Assembly: GCA_044226395.1 (NCBI GenBank)
Contig: JBGAHD010000004.1
Coordinates: 62,001-126,000 of the forward strand
Source: JBGAHD01 sp044226395
GTDB lineage: Bacteria > Pseudomonadota > Gammaproteobacteria > Xanthomonadales > Ahniellaceae
DNA length: 64,000 nt
Direction: 5' to 3'
Shown: piece by piece, positions 28,663 to 36,463 of the stretch
Layout: every line of letters starts with the position of its first letter
Position numbering within the stretch: position 1 is the stretch's first letter
Position numbers and translations under genes: made by a program
The notes under the pieces: model-generated
The model's database searches: none
What the model saw: the letters and a program-made list of their open reading frames with translations, nothing else
Told to the model about the DNA's origin: nothing

Positions 28663-29430
28663 ATGGAACTGCACACCACCAAGGCCGTCATCACCGGCGG
28701 CGCTTCCGGACTGGGCTTGGCCGTCGCGCGCCATCTCGTGGCGCAAGGCGCGCGCGTGACCCTGCTCGACGTCAACGAAGACAAGGGCCAGGCCGCCGCC
28801 GCCGAGTTGGGCGGCAACGCCGGTTTCATGCGCACCGATGTCACTAGCGAGGACGGCGTGCGCGCCACGCTCGACGCCGCGCGCGCGAAGATGGACGGCC
28901 TCAATGTCGCCGTGAGCTGCGCCGGCATCCTCGGCGCCGGTCGCGTGCTCGGCAAGGAAGGCCCGATGCCTCTGAGTCAGTTCGAGACCACGGTGCGCGT
29001 CAATCTGATCGGCTCGTTCAACGTCGCCAAGGCCGCCGCCGCGCTGATGCAGCACAACGCCGCCGGCGAGGATGGCGAGCGCGGCGTGATCATCAACACC
29101 GCCTCGATCGCGGCCTTCGAAGGTCAGATCGGCCAGGCCGCATACTCCGCGTCCAAGGGTGGCGTGGTCGGCATGACCTTGCCGATGGCGCGCGAGTTCG
29201 CGCGCATTGGCGTGCGTGTGATGACCGTGGCGCCGGGAGTGTTTCACACGCCGATGGTCGACGGCATGCCGCAGGCCGTGTACGACTCGCTGTGCGCGCA
29301 GGTGCCCTACCCGTCGCGCCTGGGCAAGCCCGAGGAATTCGCCGCGACCGTGGCCTTCATCCTGGGCAATCGTTATCTCAATGGCGGCGTGATTCGCGTC
29401 GACGGCGCCATCCGCCTGCAACCCAAGTAA
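28663..29430 (+). CDS. SDR dehydrogenase, 3-hydroxyacyl-CoA dehydrogenase type 2-like
   Basis: 255 residues of the short-chain dehydrogenase family. The Rossmann motif 'VITGGASGLGLAVARHL', 'SCAGILGAGRV' (NAG-like), catalytic Ser in 'NTASIAAFEGQIGQAAYSASK' with the YxxxK pair, and 'VAPGVFHTPMV' are all visible. The insert with 'LGKEGPMPLSQFETTVRVNL' and the FEGQIGQAAYSASK block is the pattern of HSD10/2-methyl-3-hydroxybutyryl-CoA dehydrogenases (isoleucine and short-chain acyl-CoA oxidation, NAD-dependent). It lies 8 bases before efpL and may be cotranscribed with it. Confidence 0.9.
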   Translation: MELHTTKAVITGGASGLGLAVARHLVAQGARVTLLDVNEDKGQAAAAELGGNAGFMRTDVTSEDGVRATLDAARAKMDGLNVAVSCAGILGAGRVLGKEGPMPLSQFETTVRVNLIGSFNVAKAAAALMQHNAAGEDGERGVIINTASIAAFEGQIGQAAYSASKGGVVGMTLPMAREFARIGVRVMTVAPGVFHTPMVDGMPQAVYDSLCAQVPYPSRLGKPEEFAATVAFILGNRYLNGGVIRVDGAIRLQPK

Positions 29431-29438
29431 GACATCCG

Positions 29439-30002
29439 ATGAAAGCCTACGACATCAAGCGCGGCAACGTGGTCGAGTACAACGGCGTTACCTACCAGGT
29501 GCGCGACACCGAACGCAGCGCGCCGACCGCGCGCGGCGGCAACACCACGTATCGATTCCAGTTGTATTCGGTGCCGGGCAATCAGAAGCTCGATCTGAGC
29601 TTGCGCGCCGATGACGAACTGACCGAGGTCGATCTCACGCGTCGCCAGGCCACGTTCTCGTACAAGGACGGCGATGGCTTCGTGTTCATGGACGACGAGG
29701 ACTACACCCAGTATCTGCTCGGCCCCGAGATGGTCGGCGACCTCGCCGGCTACATCACTGAAGGCTTGAACAACTGCTTCGTGATGTTGAAGGACGACGC
29801 GCCGATCAGCCTGCAGCTGCCCGCGCAAGTCACGCTCGAAGTGGTCGAGACGCCGCCCGAGCTCAAGGGCGCCACCGCGACCAAGCGGCCCAAGCCCGCC
29901 AAGCTCAGCACCGGCATCGAGATCCAGGTGCCCGAGTACATCACCAACGGCGAAAAGATCCGCGTCAGCACCGAGACCGGCGAGTTCGCGGGTCGCGCGT
30001 GA
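29439..30002 (+). CDS. efpL: Elongation factor P-like protein EfpL (YeiP)
   Basis: 187 residues. The tip loop is 'RSAPTARGGNTTYRF', with Arg32 where canonical EF-P has a modified Lys or Arg; the 'SPTARG' loop is the hallmark of the EfpL/YeiP branch. The rest matches: 'LTRRQATFSYKDGDGFVFMDDEDYTQY', 'VTLEVVETPPELKGATATKRPKPAKLSTG' and 'VPEYITNGEKIRV'. It binds the ribosome and relieves stalling at polyproline-type sequences. Longer in-frame starts lie inside the SDR gene; the ATG at 29439 fits the family. Its stop overlaps the next gene start (GTGA). Confidence 0.95.
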   Translation: MKAYDIKRGNVVEYNGVTYQVRDTERSAPTARGGNTTYRFQLYSVPGNQKLDLSLRADDELTEVDLTRRQATFSYKDGDGFVFMDDEDYTQYLLGPEMVGDLAGYITEGLNNCFVMLKDDAPISLQLPAQVTLEVVETPPELKGATATKRPKPAKLSTGIEIQVPEYITNGEKIRVSTETGEFAGRA

Positions 30003-30937
30003 CCGCGGACGGGGGACCACGCGCCACCGGCGCCGCGGCGCCCGTCGATGCCGCGCGCGATCTGTGGCGCGGCATCGGCTTCATGGTCGCGAGCTCCGTG
30101 ATGTTCGGCCTGATGGCGGTGGTGATCCGCCTGGCCTCCAAGCAATTGCATGCGTTCGAGATCGCGTTCTTTCGCAATTTCTTCGGCTTGATATTCGCGC
30201 TGCCGATTCTTTATCAGCACGGTTTCGGGATTCTGCGCACGACCAAGCTGCCGCTGTACTTCATGCGCTGCGTGATCGGCATCGTCTCGATGCTCGCGGG
30301 CTTCTGGGCCATCGTGCATTTGCCCTTGGCGCAGGCCGTGTCGATCACGTACTCGACGCCCTTGTTCGTGACGATCGGCGCCGTGCTGGTGCTGGGCGAA
30401 GTGGTGCGCATTCGGCGCTGGACCGCGGTGGCCGTGGGTTTCATCGGCGTGCTGGTCTTGCTGCGGCCCGGTTCGGATGCGTTTTCGTTCGCGACACTCG
30501 TGGCCTTGCTCGCGGCGGTGTTGTCGGCTTCGGTGTCGATCAGCATCAAGTTTCTTTCGCGCACCGAGGCGCCGGATGCGATCGTGCTCTACACCACCTT
30601 GATCTGGGTGCCGCTGTCGCTGCTGCCGGCGCTGACCGTGTGGCAGGCGCCGACTCTTGAATCCTGGGGTTGGGTCGCGGCCGCGGGTTTCTTCGGCACC
30701 ATGGGCCATCGGCTGTGGACGCGCGCGCTCAAGCTCGCCGATGCCTCGGTCGTGTCACCGATCAGCTTCGTGCAATTGCCCGTGGTCGCGGTCGCGGCCT
30801 ATCTGTTGTTCGACGAGAAGCTCGATGTCTGGACGGCCGTCGGCTCGGCCATCATCTTCGGCTCGAACTTCTACATCGCGCGGCGCGAAGCGCAGCTCGC
30901 GCGCCGCACGGCCGCCGACGCCGAGATCGCGAGCTGA
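29999..30937 (+). CDS. DMT/EamA-family transporter
   Basis: 312 residues, ten predicted membrane helices arranged as two EamA repeats (first about residues 25-155, second about 165-300). Family signals include 'FRNFFGLIFALPI' and 'LPLAQAVSITYSTPLFVTIGAVLVLGE' in repeat one and 'SVVSPISFVQLPVVAVAAYLLFDEKLD' in repeat two. The substrate is unknown; RhaT/EamA-type proteins carry metabolites or amino acids. The GTG start overlaps the efpL stop by four bases, so translation is coupled, but no functional link is evident. Confidence 0.9.
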   Translation: MTADGGPRATGAAAPVDAARDLWRGIGFMVASSVMFGLMAVVIRLASKQLHAFEIAFFRNFFGLIFALPILYQHGFGILRTTKLPLYFMRCVIGIVSMLAGFWAIVHLPLAQAVSITYSTPLFVTIGAVLVLGEVVRIRRWTAVAVGFIGVLVLLRPGSDAFSFATLVALLAAVLSASVSISIKFLSRTEAPDAIVLYTTLIWVPLSLLPALTVWQAPTLESWGWVAAAGFFGTMGHRLWTRALKLADASVVSPISFVQLPVVAVAAYLLFDEKLDVWTAVGSAIIFGSNFYIARREAQLARRTAADAEIAS

Positions 30938-30946
30938 GTTAGCGCG

Positions 30947-31621
30947 CTACGCGGCGCCCGTCGCCCGGTCGGGAAACCCACGCACCAGCAAGGTCACGAT
31001 CGACGCGAAGTGCGCGATCGCCAGAACGCCCAACAGCGGAAAGATCACCGTGCCGCCGAACACCGGCCGCGTGACCGTGAAGATCTGCAGCAGCGCCCCG
31101 ATCATCGCCAGCCCCGCGAGCCAGCGCGGCAACCAGGCCCCGCGCGCCAGACAGGCGTAGAAGAACAGCACCTCGACGCCGCCGAAAGCCAGACTGAGGT
31201 GATGCGCCCAGAAGCGATCGGCGGCGACGGCCTTGGCGATGAGTTCGAGCAGCGGCCGATCAACCGCCGACGCCGCGACATAAGCTTCGCTCAGCGAGCG
31301 CATCGACAACATCGCCATTGGCTCGATGAACTGCACCGCGCAACTCACCACCGCGAGCGCGAAGTACACGCGCGCCAGGACCGCGCCATCGGCGCGGAAG
31401 AATCGCCACGACAAACTCGCGATCACGACGCCCAGCACGCCGACGAAGATCAGCACGCTCACGCCCACGCCGATCAGCACGCCATGACCCGCGGCTTCGG
31501 TCAGGAATTTCGACGCGGCCAGCGCCTCGTCCAGCGCGATGAAGTACACGATCGGCACCAGCACCATCTGCGTCAGCAGCAGCACGCCGATCCAGCGACC
31601 CACGGCACGATTGCTCGTCAT
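30947..31621 (-). CDS. DUF4386-like integral membrane protein
   Basis: 224 residues with about six hydrophobic helices, starting 'MTSNRAVGRWIGVLLLTQM' and containing 'FFYACLARGAWLPRWLAGLAMIGALL', which resembles the DUF4386 membrane family. Function unknown. The ATG at 31621 was preferred over an adjacent TTG. It is convergent with the transporter gene, with only 9 bases between the stops. Confidence 0.7.
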   Translation of the reverse strand: MTSNRAVGRWIGVLLLTQMVLVPIVYFIALDEALAASKFLTEAAGHGVLIGVGVSVLIFVGVLGVVIASLSWRFFRADGAVLARVYFALAVVSCAVQFIEPMAMLSMRSLSEAYVAASAVDRPLLELIAKAVAADRFWAHHLSLAFGGVEVLFFYACLARGAWLPRWLAGLAMIGALLQIFTVTRPVFGGTVIFPLLGVLAIAHFASIVTLLVRGFPDRATGAA

Positions 31622-31769
31622 CAAGGCGTTCCCCTCGCGGCTCGCGATCGCCGAAGGAGCGATCGCCTCACGATTCCAGCATGCGCCAGCGCGCGTCCCG
31701 CGTGCCGCGCGCGACGACGAAACGCGGCGGCGCGGCCGTCAGGCGCGCCCGGCGCCGACGAAGCGGGGC

Positions 31770-33008
31770 TCAGCCCGCGCGCGAGGGATAGCGCGTGGCG
31801 ACGTACTGTTCGATGACTTCGACGAACTCGCGCGCGATTCCTTCGCCGCGCAGCGTCATGCGCTTCTCGCCATCGATGAACACCGGCGCCGCCGGCGCCT
31901 CGCCCGTGCCCGGCAACGAGATGCCGATGTTGGCGTGCTTGGATTCGCCCGGACCATTGACCACGCAGCCCATCACGGCCAAGGTCATGTTCTCCACGCC
32001 ATCGTGCTTCAAACGCCATTCGGGCATCTTCGCGCGCACGTGGTCTTGCACGGTCTTGGCCAGTTCCTGGAAGAACGTGCTCGTCGTGCGACCGCAACCC
32101 GGGCACGCGGTCACCAGTGGCGTGAAGGCGCGCAGACCCATGGTCTGCAGCAATTCCTGCGCGACGATGACTTCGCGCGTGCGCGACTCGTTCGGCTCCG
32201 GCGTGAGCGAGATGCGGATGGTGTCGCCAATGCCTTCGGCCAGCAGCACCGACAACGCCGCGGTCGAAGCGACGATACCCTTCGAGCCCATGCCGGCCTC
32301 GGTCAGGCCCAGATGCAAGGCGTAGTTCGCGCGCGCGGCAAGATCGCGATAAACGCTGATCAGCTCCTGTACGCCACTGACCTTGCACGAGAGAATGATG
32401 CGATGGCGCGGCAGGCCCAGTTCCTCGGCCTTGGTGGCGGAATCGAGCGCGGAACGAATCAGCGCCTCGCGCGCCACGCGCGCGGCGTCCCAGGGTTCGG
32501 CGCGCGCGTGATTGTCGTCCATCAACTGCGCCAGCAGCGCTTGATCGAGGCTGCCCCAGTTCACGCCGATGCGCACCGCCTTGTCGTGCCGCGCCGCCAG
32601 TTCAACGATGGCCGCGAACTGCGCGTCGCGCTTCTTGCCGAAGCCGACATTGCCCGGATTGATCCGGTACTTCGCCAACGCCTCCGCGCACGCCGGTTCG
32701 GCGGCGAGCAGCTGATGGCCGTTGTAGTGAAAATCGCCCACGATCGGCGCGCTCACGCCCATCATGTCCAGCCGCTCGCGAATACGCGGCACGGCCGCCG
32801 CGGCCTCGGGCGTGTTCACCGTCACGCGCACCAACTCCGAACCCGCGCGCGCCAACTCGGCGATCTGCTGCGCCGTGCCCTTGATATCGGCGGTATCGGT
32901 GTTGGTCATCGACTGCACCACGATCGGCGCATCGCCACCGACAGTGACATGGCCAATCTGGACCGGAATCGAAACGCGGCGAGGAAGGTACGGAGTCACG
33001 GAAGACAT
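31770..33008 (-). CDS. ispG: 4-hydroxy-3-methylbut-2-en-1-yl diphosphate synthase
   Basis: 412 residues, the usual size of bacterial IspG (GcpE). This [4Fe-4S] enzyme makes HMBDP from MEcPP in the non-mevalonate isoprenoid pathway. N-terminal TIM-barrel signals 'PIVVQSMTNTDTADI' and 'ELVRVTVNTPEAA', and the cluster ligands in 'CPGCGRTTSTF' (two Cys) and 'MGCVVNGPGES' (Cys and Glu), are intact. It seems to be transcribed alone; the divergent or downstream neighbours are unrelated. Confidence 0.97.
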   Translation of the reverse strand: MSSVTPYLPRRVSIPVQIGHVTVGGDAPIVVQSMTNTDTADIKGTAQQIAELARAGSELVRVTVNTPEAAAAVPRIRERLDMMGVSAPIVGDFHYNGHQLLAAEPACAEALAKYRINPGNVGFGKKRDAQFAAIVELAARHDKAVRIGVNWGSLDQALLAQLMDDNHARAEPWDAARVAREALIRSALDSATKAEELGLPRHRIILSCKVSGVQELISVYRDLAARANYALHLGLTEAGMGSKGIVASTAALSVLLAEGIGDTIRISLTPEPNESRTREVIVAQELLQTMGLRAFTPLVTACPGCGRTTSTFFQELAKTVQDHVRAKMPEWRLKHDGVENMTLAVMGCVVNGPGESKHANIGISLPGTGEAPAAPVFIDGEKRMTLRGEGIAREFVEVIEQYVATRYPSRAG

Positions 33009-33072
33009 GCGGGCATCGTTGGCGCGAGACGGCGCGGATTCTAGCAGTCGGCCAGCGCCGATGCCGAAGTCG

Positions 33073-33774
33073 CTAACCCATCGCGGCGATCGCGCCGAGT
33101 CTGCGCTTGATCACTGCGATTCTCTCGCGGTGCAGCGCGTCGTGGGTCACCAGACCCGGCAAGACATTATCGAAATCCGGTGAACGCGCAAGCGACACGA
33201 GCTGCCGCGCGAGGTACTGCCGGAGCGTCGTTTCCGCGGCTTGCACTTCCACCAGGATCGCGGCGCGCCCTTCGATGACATTGACGATGTCTTCCAGATC
33301 ATGACTCATCGCCATGTCGGCTTTGCCGCGCGAATGGAATGCCTCGAACTTGGTCGCGAGAAACGCCGGCGCCGAGATCAGATTGATCACGTTGCCCGCG
33401 GGCAACGCCACGCGCGAGGCCGAGCGCGCGGCCTCGGGATACCAGCGATTGGAGAATCCGAGCACGCGCTCTTCCGTCGGCATCAGATCGATCTTGATCG
33501 TGCCCAACACCCATCGGCACTGCGGCGCATCCGGTGACAGGTCGTGTTGAAAGCCGCGGCGTTCGAAACGTCGCTCGAGGTCGTGATAGGCCGACAAGGC
33601 CGCCACGCGGGCGATCAGATCCACGTCGTAAGTCACGCGCGGCGGCGGCGCGGCCGGCGCGTCGATCAACAGACTCGCCGCGCAGCCGCCGACGAGCACC
33701 AATTCGTCGCAGAGATCGCCCAAGGCCGTCGCGACGATTTCCACGCGTTGGACGTTCGGGTCGTTCGCGTTCAC
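33073..33774 (-). CDS. AbiEii-like nucleotidyltransferase (probable toxin)
   Basis: 233 residues starting with GTG at 33774, in a GTGA overlap with the upstream regulator stop. The nucleotidyltransferase signature 'LVLVGGCAASLLID' (Gly29-Gly30) and 'RVTYDVDLIARV' (Asp50, Asp52) match DNA-polymerase-beta-like NTases of the AbiEii type. A later 'LISAPAFLATKFEAFHSRGKADM' resembles the 'K..A...R.k.rD..D' region of that family. AbiEii-type proteins act as toxins that modify RNA ends; whether this one is toxic is inference. A stand-alone NTase-family protein of other function is the alternative. Confidence 0.75.
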   Translation of the reverse strand: MNANDPNVQRVEIVATALGDLCDELVLVGGCAASLLIDAPAAPPPRVTYDVDLIARVAALSAYHDLERRFERRGFQHDLSPDAPQCRWVLGTIKIDLMPTEERVLGFSNRWYPEAARSASRVALPAGNVINLISAPAFLATKFEAFHSRGKADMAMSHDLEDIVNVIEGRAAILVEVQAAETTLRQYLARQLVSLARSPDFDNVLPGLVTHDALHRERIAVIKRRLGAIAAMG

Positions 33775-34301
33775 AAGCGCTGCTCGAACAACTCTTGCGC
33801 CAAGGCGCGTTCGCGCGCGGTGCCGGCGCGCAGGGCATCGAACAACGCCAGACGCTCGTACAGTTCCGCGCTGCGCAGCGCGGCTGCTGGCGCGCTGGGA
33901 TAGATCGGCGCCAGGGAGATGCCACGCGTGCCGCCGTCGATCGATGGCCACACCGGCACGGGATCCGACGAAGGCGCGATGCGTGACTTCATCGGCTCCG
34001 CGGCGTACGCGGTGGGAATTCCCGCCACCAATCCGCCTCGCAGCGCGGGAAACGCGTACTTGGCGCCATGGAAGAGAAACTCCTTGAACGCGGGCTTCGC
34101 GATGCGCCATTGCTTGTCTTCGAAGAACATCAGGCGCGCGACTTCCGCCCGCTTGCAGGCGGCATGGACTTCGGACATCGACAAACCGCTAACCGTGGCC
34201 AGGTCGGGATAGGTGCTGGTCCCGGGGCGCGCCGAAAGCACCAGGAGCAAGTAGAAATCCTGGGGCTTTAGGACGGGTTGGCGTTGGCTGTTTCGGACCA
34301 T
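33771..34301 (-). CDS. AbiEi-like winged-helix regulator / antitoxin
   Basis: 176 residues from the ATG at 34301. An in-frame ATG at 34319 falls inside a palindromic operator, so the later start is preferred, though no strong ribosome-binding site is seen for either. The first 75 residues look like a winged helix ('YLLLVLSARPGTSTYPDLATVSGLSMSEVHAACKRAEVARLM'), the rest is unassigned ('GISLAPIYPSAPAAALRSAELYERLALFDALRAG'). Together with the coupled nucleotidyltransferase it fits a type IV AbiE-like pair, in which the regulator represses the operon through inverted repeats. Confidence 0.7.
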   Translation of the reverse strand: MVRNSQRQPVLKPQDFYLLLVLSARPGTSTYPDLATVSGLSMSEVHAACKRAEVARLMFFEDKQWRIAKPAFKEFLFHGAKYAFPALRGGLVAGIPTAYAAEPMKSRIAPSSDPVPVWPSIDGGTRGISLAPIYPSAPAAALRSAELYERLALFDALRAGTARERALAQELFEQRL

Positions 34302-34311
34302 GGTAGTCAAT

Positions 34312-34335
34312 TTTCGCATTTCGCGAAATGCGAAA
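34312..34335. promoter_or_regulatory. Perfect 24-bp palindrome, probable operator
   Basis: Half-site TTTCGCATTTCG followed by its exact reverse complement, with no mismatch and no spacer (centre between 34323 and 34324). It overlaps the -10 and start region of the regulator/nucleotidyltransferase operon, as expected for autorepression. Confidence 0.85.
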
Positions 34336-34361
34336 CTACTGAAGTATCAATAGCCTGTCAA
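34333..34361 (-). promoter_or_regulatory. Sigma-70-type promoter of the AbiE-like pair
   Basis: On the minus strand TTGACA (34361-34356) is separated by 17 bp from TAGTTT (34338-34333). The -35 is perfect consensus. The -10 merges into the 24-bp palindrome, so a bound repressor would block polymerase. Confidence 0.65.
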
Positions 34362-34652
34362 TCAGATCCGGGAAACTCTGCGGAGTCCAGGGGAAGCGGC
34401 ATCCCGCCCATCAGCCTCGGCGGGATGAAAATAAGGCCACATCGTGGGTGTCCTGGAAGTGGCGCGTGAGCGACTCGAAGAGGTACGCGTCAGCACACGA
34501 GTTGCACGGCCACCACGAGTTCGTGGGTGTCCTCGAAAGGCTCGCGGCAGGAGAACGCCAAAGTCACCGATGCGCTTGAAAGAGAAAACGCCGAGGTAAA
34601 GAAAATCGAGGCACGAGGCGGCGGCGCATCGCCGCCACGCTCGACAACCAAC
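34362..34652. other. Intergenic region, no gene seen
   Basis: About 290 bases between the AbiE-like promoter and the stop of the PilZ-like gene. It holds an 8-bp hairpin (34401-34408 with 34419-34426), a 17-base near-repeat (tcgtgggtgtcctggaa at 34442-34458 and, with one change, at 34521-34537), and a 7-bp hairpin (34620-34626 with 34630-34636) that could weakly terminate the minus-strand gene. Composition is more AT-rich than the surroundings. Only short open frames with no recognisable product are present. Confidence 0.5.
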
Positions 34653-36368
34653 CTAGCCGTTAACCGCCGCCGGCGGCTCGTAGCTGTCCTCGAACTGCCC
34701 CACTTCCTGGGGCACGACGCGGATGTAGGTGCCGGCCGATTCGAGCACGTTGATCGCGCCCATGATGCGGATGTCGGGTTCTTCGGCGTCGGAATAGATT
34801 TCGGGCGCGGTGCGCAGTTCGTAGCGCGGCGCGCCGCGTTCGAGCACGGACGGCGCGAGCACGCTGTAGCGCGAGGCGCCGTTGCCTTGGCGGGGATTTT
34901 CCAGCCACACGGCGCGCACCGAGGGCCGCGGATGGCCGCCGGCGTCGAGCGCGCGCAGCACCGAGGGTCGCGCGCGACGCGCGAGCAGTTCGACGCCCGC
35001 GTCGACCTTGCCCGAGGGGCTCAGGCGCAGCCAGCGGATGATGCCGACCATCCATTCGCGATCGTCGTCGCCGTCCTCGGCGAGCGAGACCGCGACCAGT
35101 TCGCCCACGCGCGCGCGGGCGGTGTCGGTCTGATCCCATTCCAGGCGATAGCCGCCGAGGCTTTGATCGACCACGCGCGCGGTCAGGGTCTCGGGCTTGG
35201 CGGTGTCGCCGCCTTGATTGGCCCAGGAACTCAGGCGCTCGCGCTCGCTGGCGTGAATGACGGTGCCGCAGGCGCGGCGCACGAAGCTTTCGAAATCGAC
35301 GCCCGACAGCACGTAGTGCACGGCGTGCAAACCCACGAGCGTTTCGAGCAGATGCCCCGCCGGCAGCCGCGGATGATGGCGACTGGCGAGCGGCTGCCAC
35401 GATTGCATCAGACGACGCACGAGTTCCGGCGACACGGTCGTGGCGTTGGCGCCCTTGAAGCGGAAGCTCAAGTTGCCGCCGACTTCGCTGGCCAATTGCA
35501 GCTGACGATCAAGTTCGCGCTCAAGCGGCGCGGCGGAGAAACTCAACACCGCGCCGGCATCGACCTGACGCTCCTCGGGCAGATAGCCGGGACCGCGGTC
35601 TTCATCGAGCGGAACGGTGAAATCGGAATCCGATCCCGCGCCCTCGCGCAGCTGGCACAACGAAGCCCAGGCGCGCGAGACGTGATAGGCCTCGAGCACT
35701 TCCTTCTGACCCAGACGATAAGGATTGGAAATGCCCAGCAACAGCGCGTGCAGATACGACAGCCGCGGGCTGACGGCGGCGCCGTTCAACTGCGGGTCTT
35801 CCACTTCCTTGTCGTCGATCTTGAGCTGACGCGCGAAGGCGTAGCAGGCGTGAATCATGCGCCACACGCCATCGGGCGGCGTGGCGTAGAGGAAATAGCC
35901 CTTGCACAGTTCCGCGCCCAGATGCGCGATGGTGCGCTCCAGCGCCAGGGCCGCGGTCTTGCCGCGCAGGAACGGCACCTTGCCTTCGGGCGCGCACAAC
36001 TCGTACGCGGCGATGCGATAGGCCTCGGCCATTTCTTTTTGCAATTCGCGCGCGGTGGCGCCGAGTTGCGCCTTGGCCGGCGGCAAGGGGAAGGTCGAAC
36101 CCACGACCTGACGATCGATCGCGTCGGACAATTGCATTAGGGACGGCCGCATGGCCTCGAGCGCCGACAAGCGCTGCACCGGATCGAGGGTCAGACGGTT
36201 GAGCTCGCGCAAGGCCTGATACAACATGCGAGCGGCCACGCCGGCATTGGCCAGGGGCAAGGCTTCAAGCCAGCGCTTGAGCAATTTCGGATCGGCCTGG
36301 AACGTGTCCTTGCTCGGCGGTCGCCGCTCGGCAAGATTCTCGCCCAGGCGTTTGAAGTAGCTGCTCAT
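34653..36368 (-). CDS. Large helical protein with PilZ-like C-terminal domain
   Basis: 571 residues from the ATG at 36368. The first 350 residues are helical ('LGENLAERRPPSKDTFQADPKLLKRWLEALPLAN') without a known motif. Around residues 395-480 'LTARVVDQSLGGYRLEW' fits the PilZ D-x-S-x-x-G motif, followed by 'VGELVAVSLAEDG' and 'WMVGIIRWLRLSPSGKVDAGVELLA', the usual PilZ strand pattern. The RxxxR half of the c-di-GMP site is not clear. It may be a c-di-GMP effector related to pilus or motility control; given two c-di-GMP-type proteins in this window this is plausible but unproven. It is divergent from the S9 peptidase. Confidence 0.65.
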   Translation of the reverse strand: MSSYFKRLGENLAERRPPSKDTFQADPKLLKRWLEALPLANAGVAARMLYQALRELNRLTLDPVQRLSALEAMRPSLMQLSDAIDRQVVGSTFPLPPAKAQLGATARELQKEMAEAYRIAAYELCAPEGKVPFLRGKTAALALERTIAHLGAELCKGYFLYATPPDGVWRMIHACYAFARQLKIDDKEVEDPQLNGAAVSPRLSYLHALLLGISNPYRLGQKEVLEAYHVSRAWASLCQLREGAGSDSDFTVPLDEDRGPGYLPEERQVDAGAVLSFSAAPLERELDRQLQLASEVGGNLSFRFKGANATTVSPELVRRLMQSWQPLASRHHPRLPAGHLLETLVGLHAVHYVLSGVDFESFVRRACGTVIHASERERLSSWANQGGDTAKPETLTARVVDQSLGGYRLEWDQTDTARARVGELVAVSLAEDGDDDREWMVGIIRWLRLSPSGKVDAGVELLARRARPSVLRALDAGGHPRPSVRAVWLENPRQGNGASRYSVLAPSVLERGAPRYELRTAPEIYSDAEEPDIRIMGAINVLESAGTYIRVVPQEVGQFEDSYEPPAAVNG

Positions 36369-36463
36369 CGCGACCATCCTCTGTTGCCGGCATTCTAGCC
36401 CAGCGATCCGATCCGCCAAGTCGATTCCACAAATAAACACCATTCCAACCGGGAACTTGCGAC

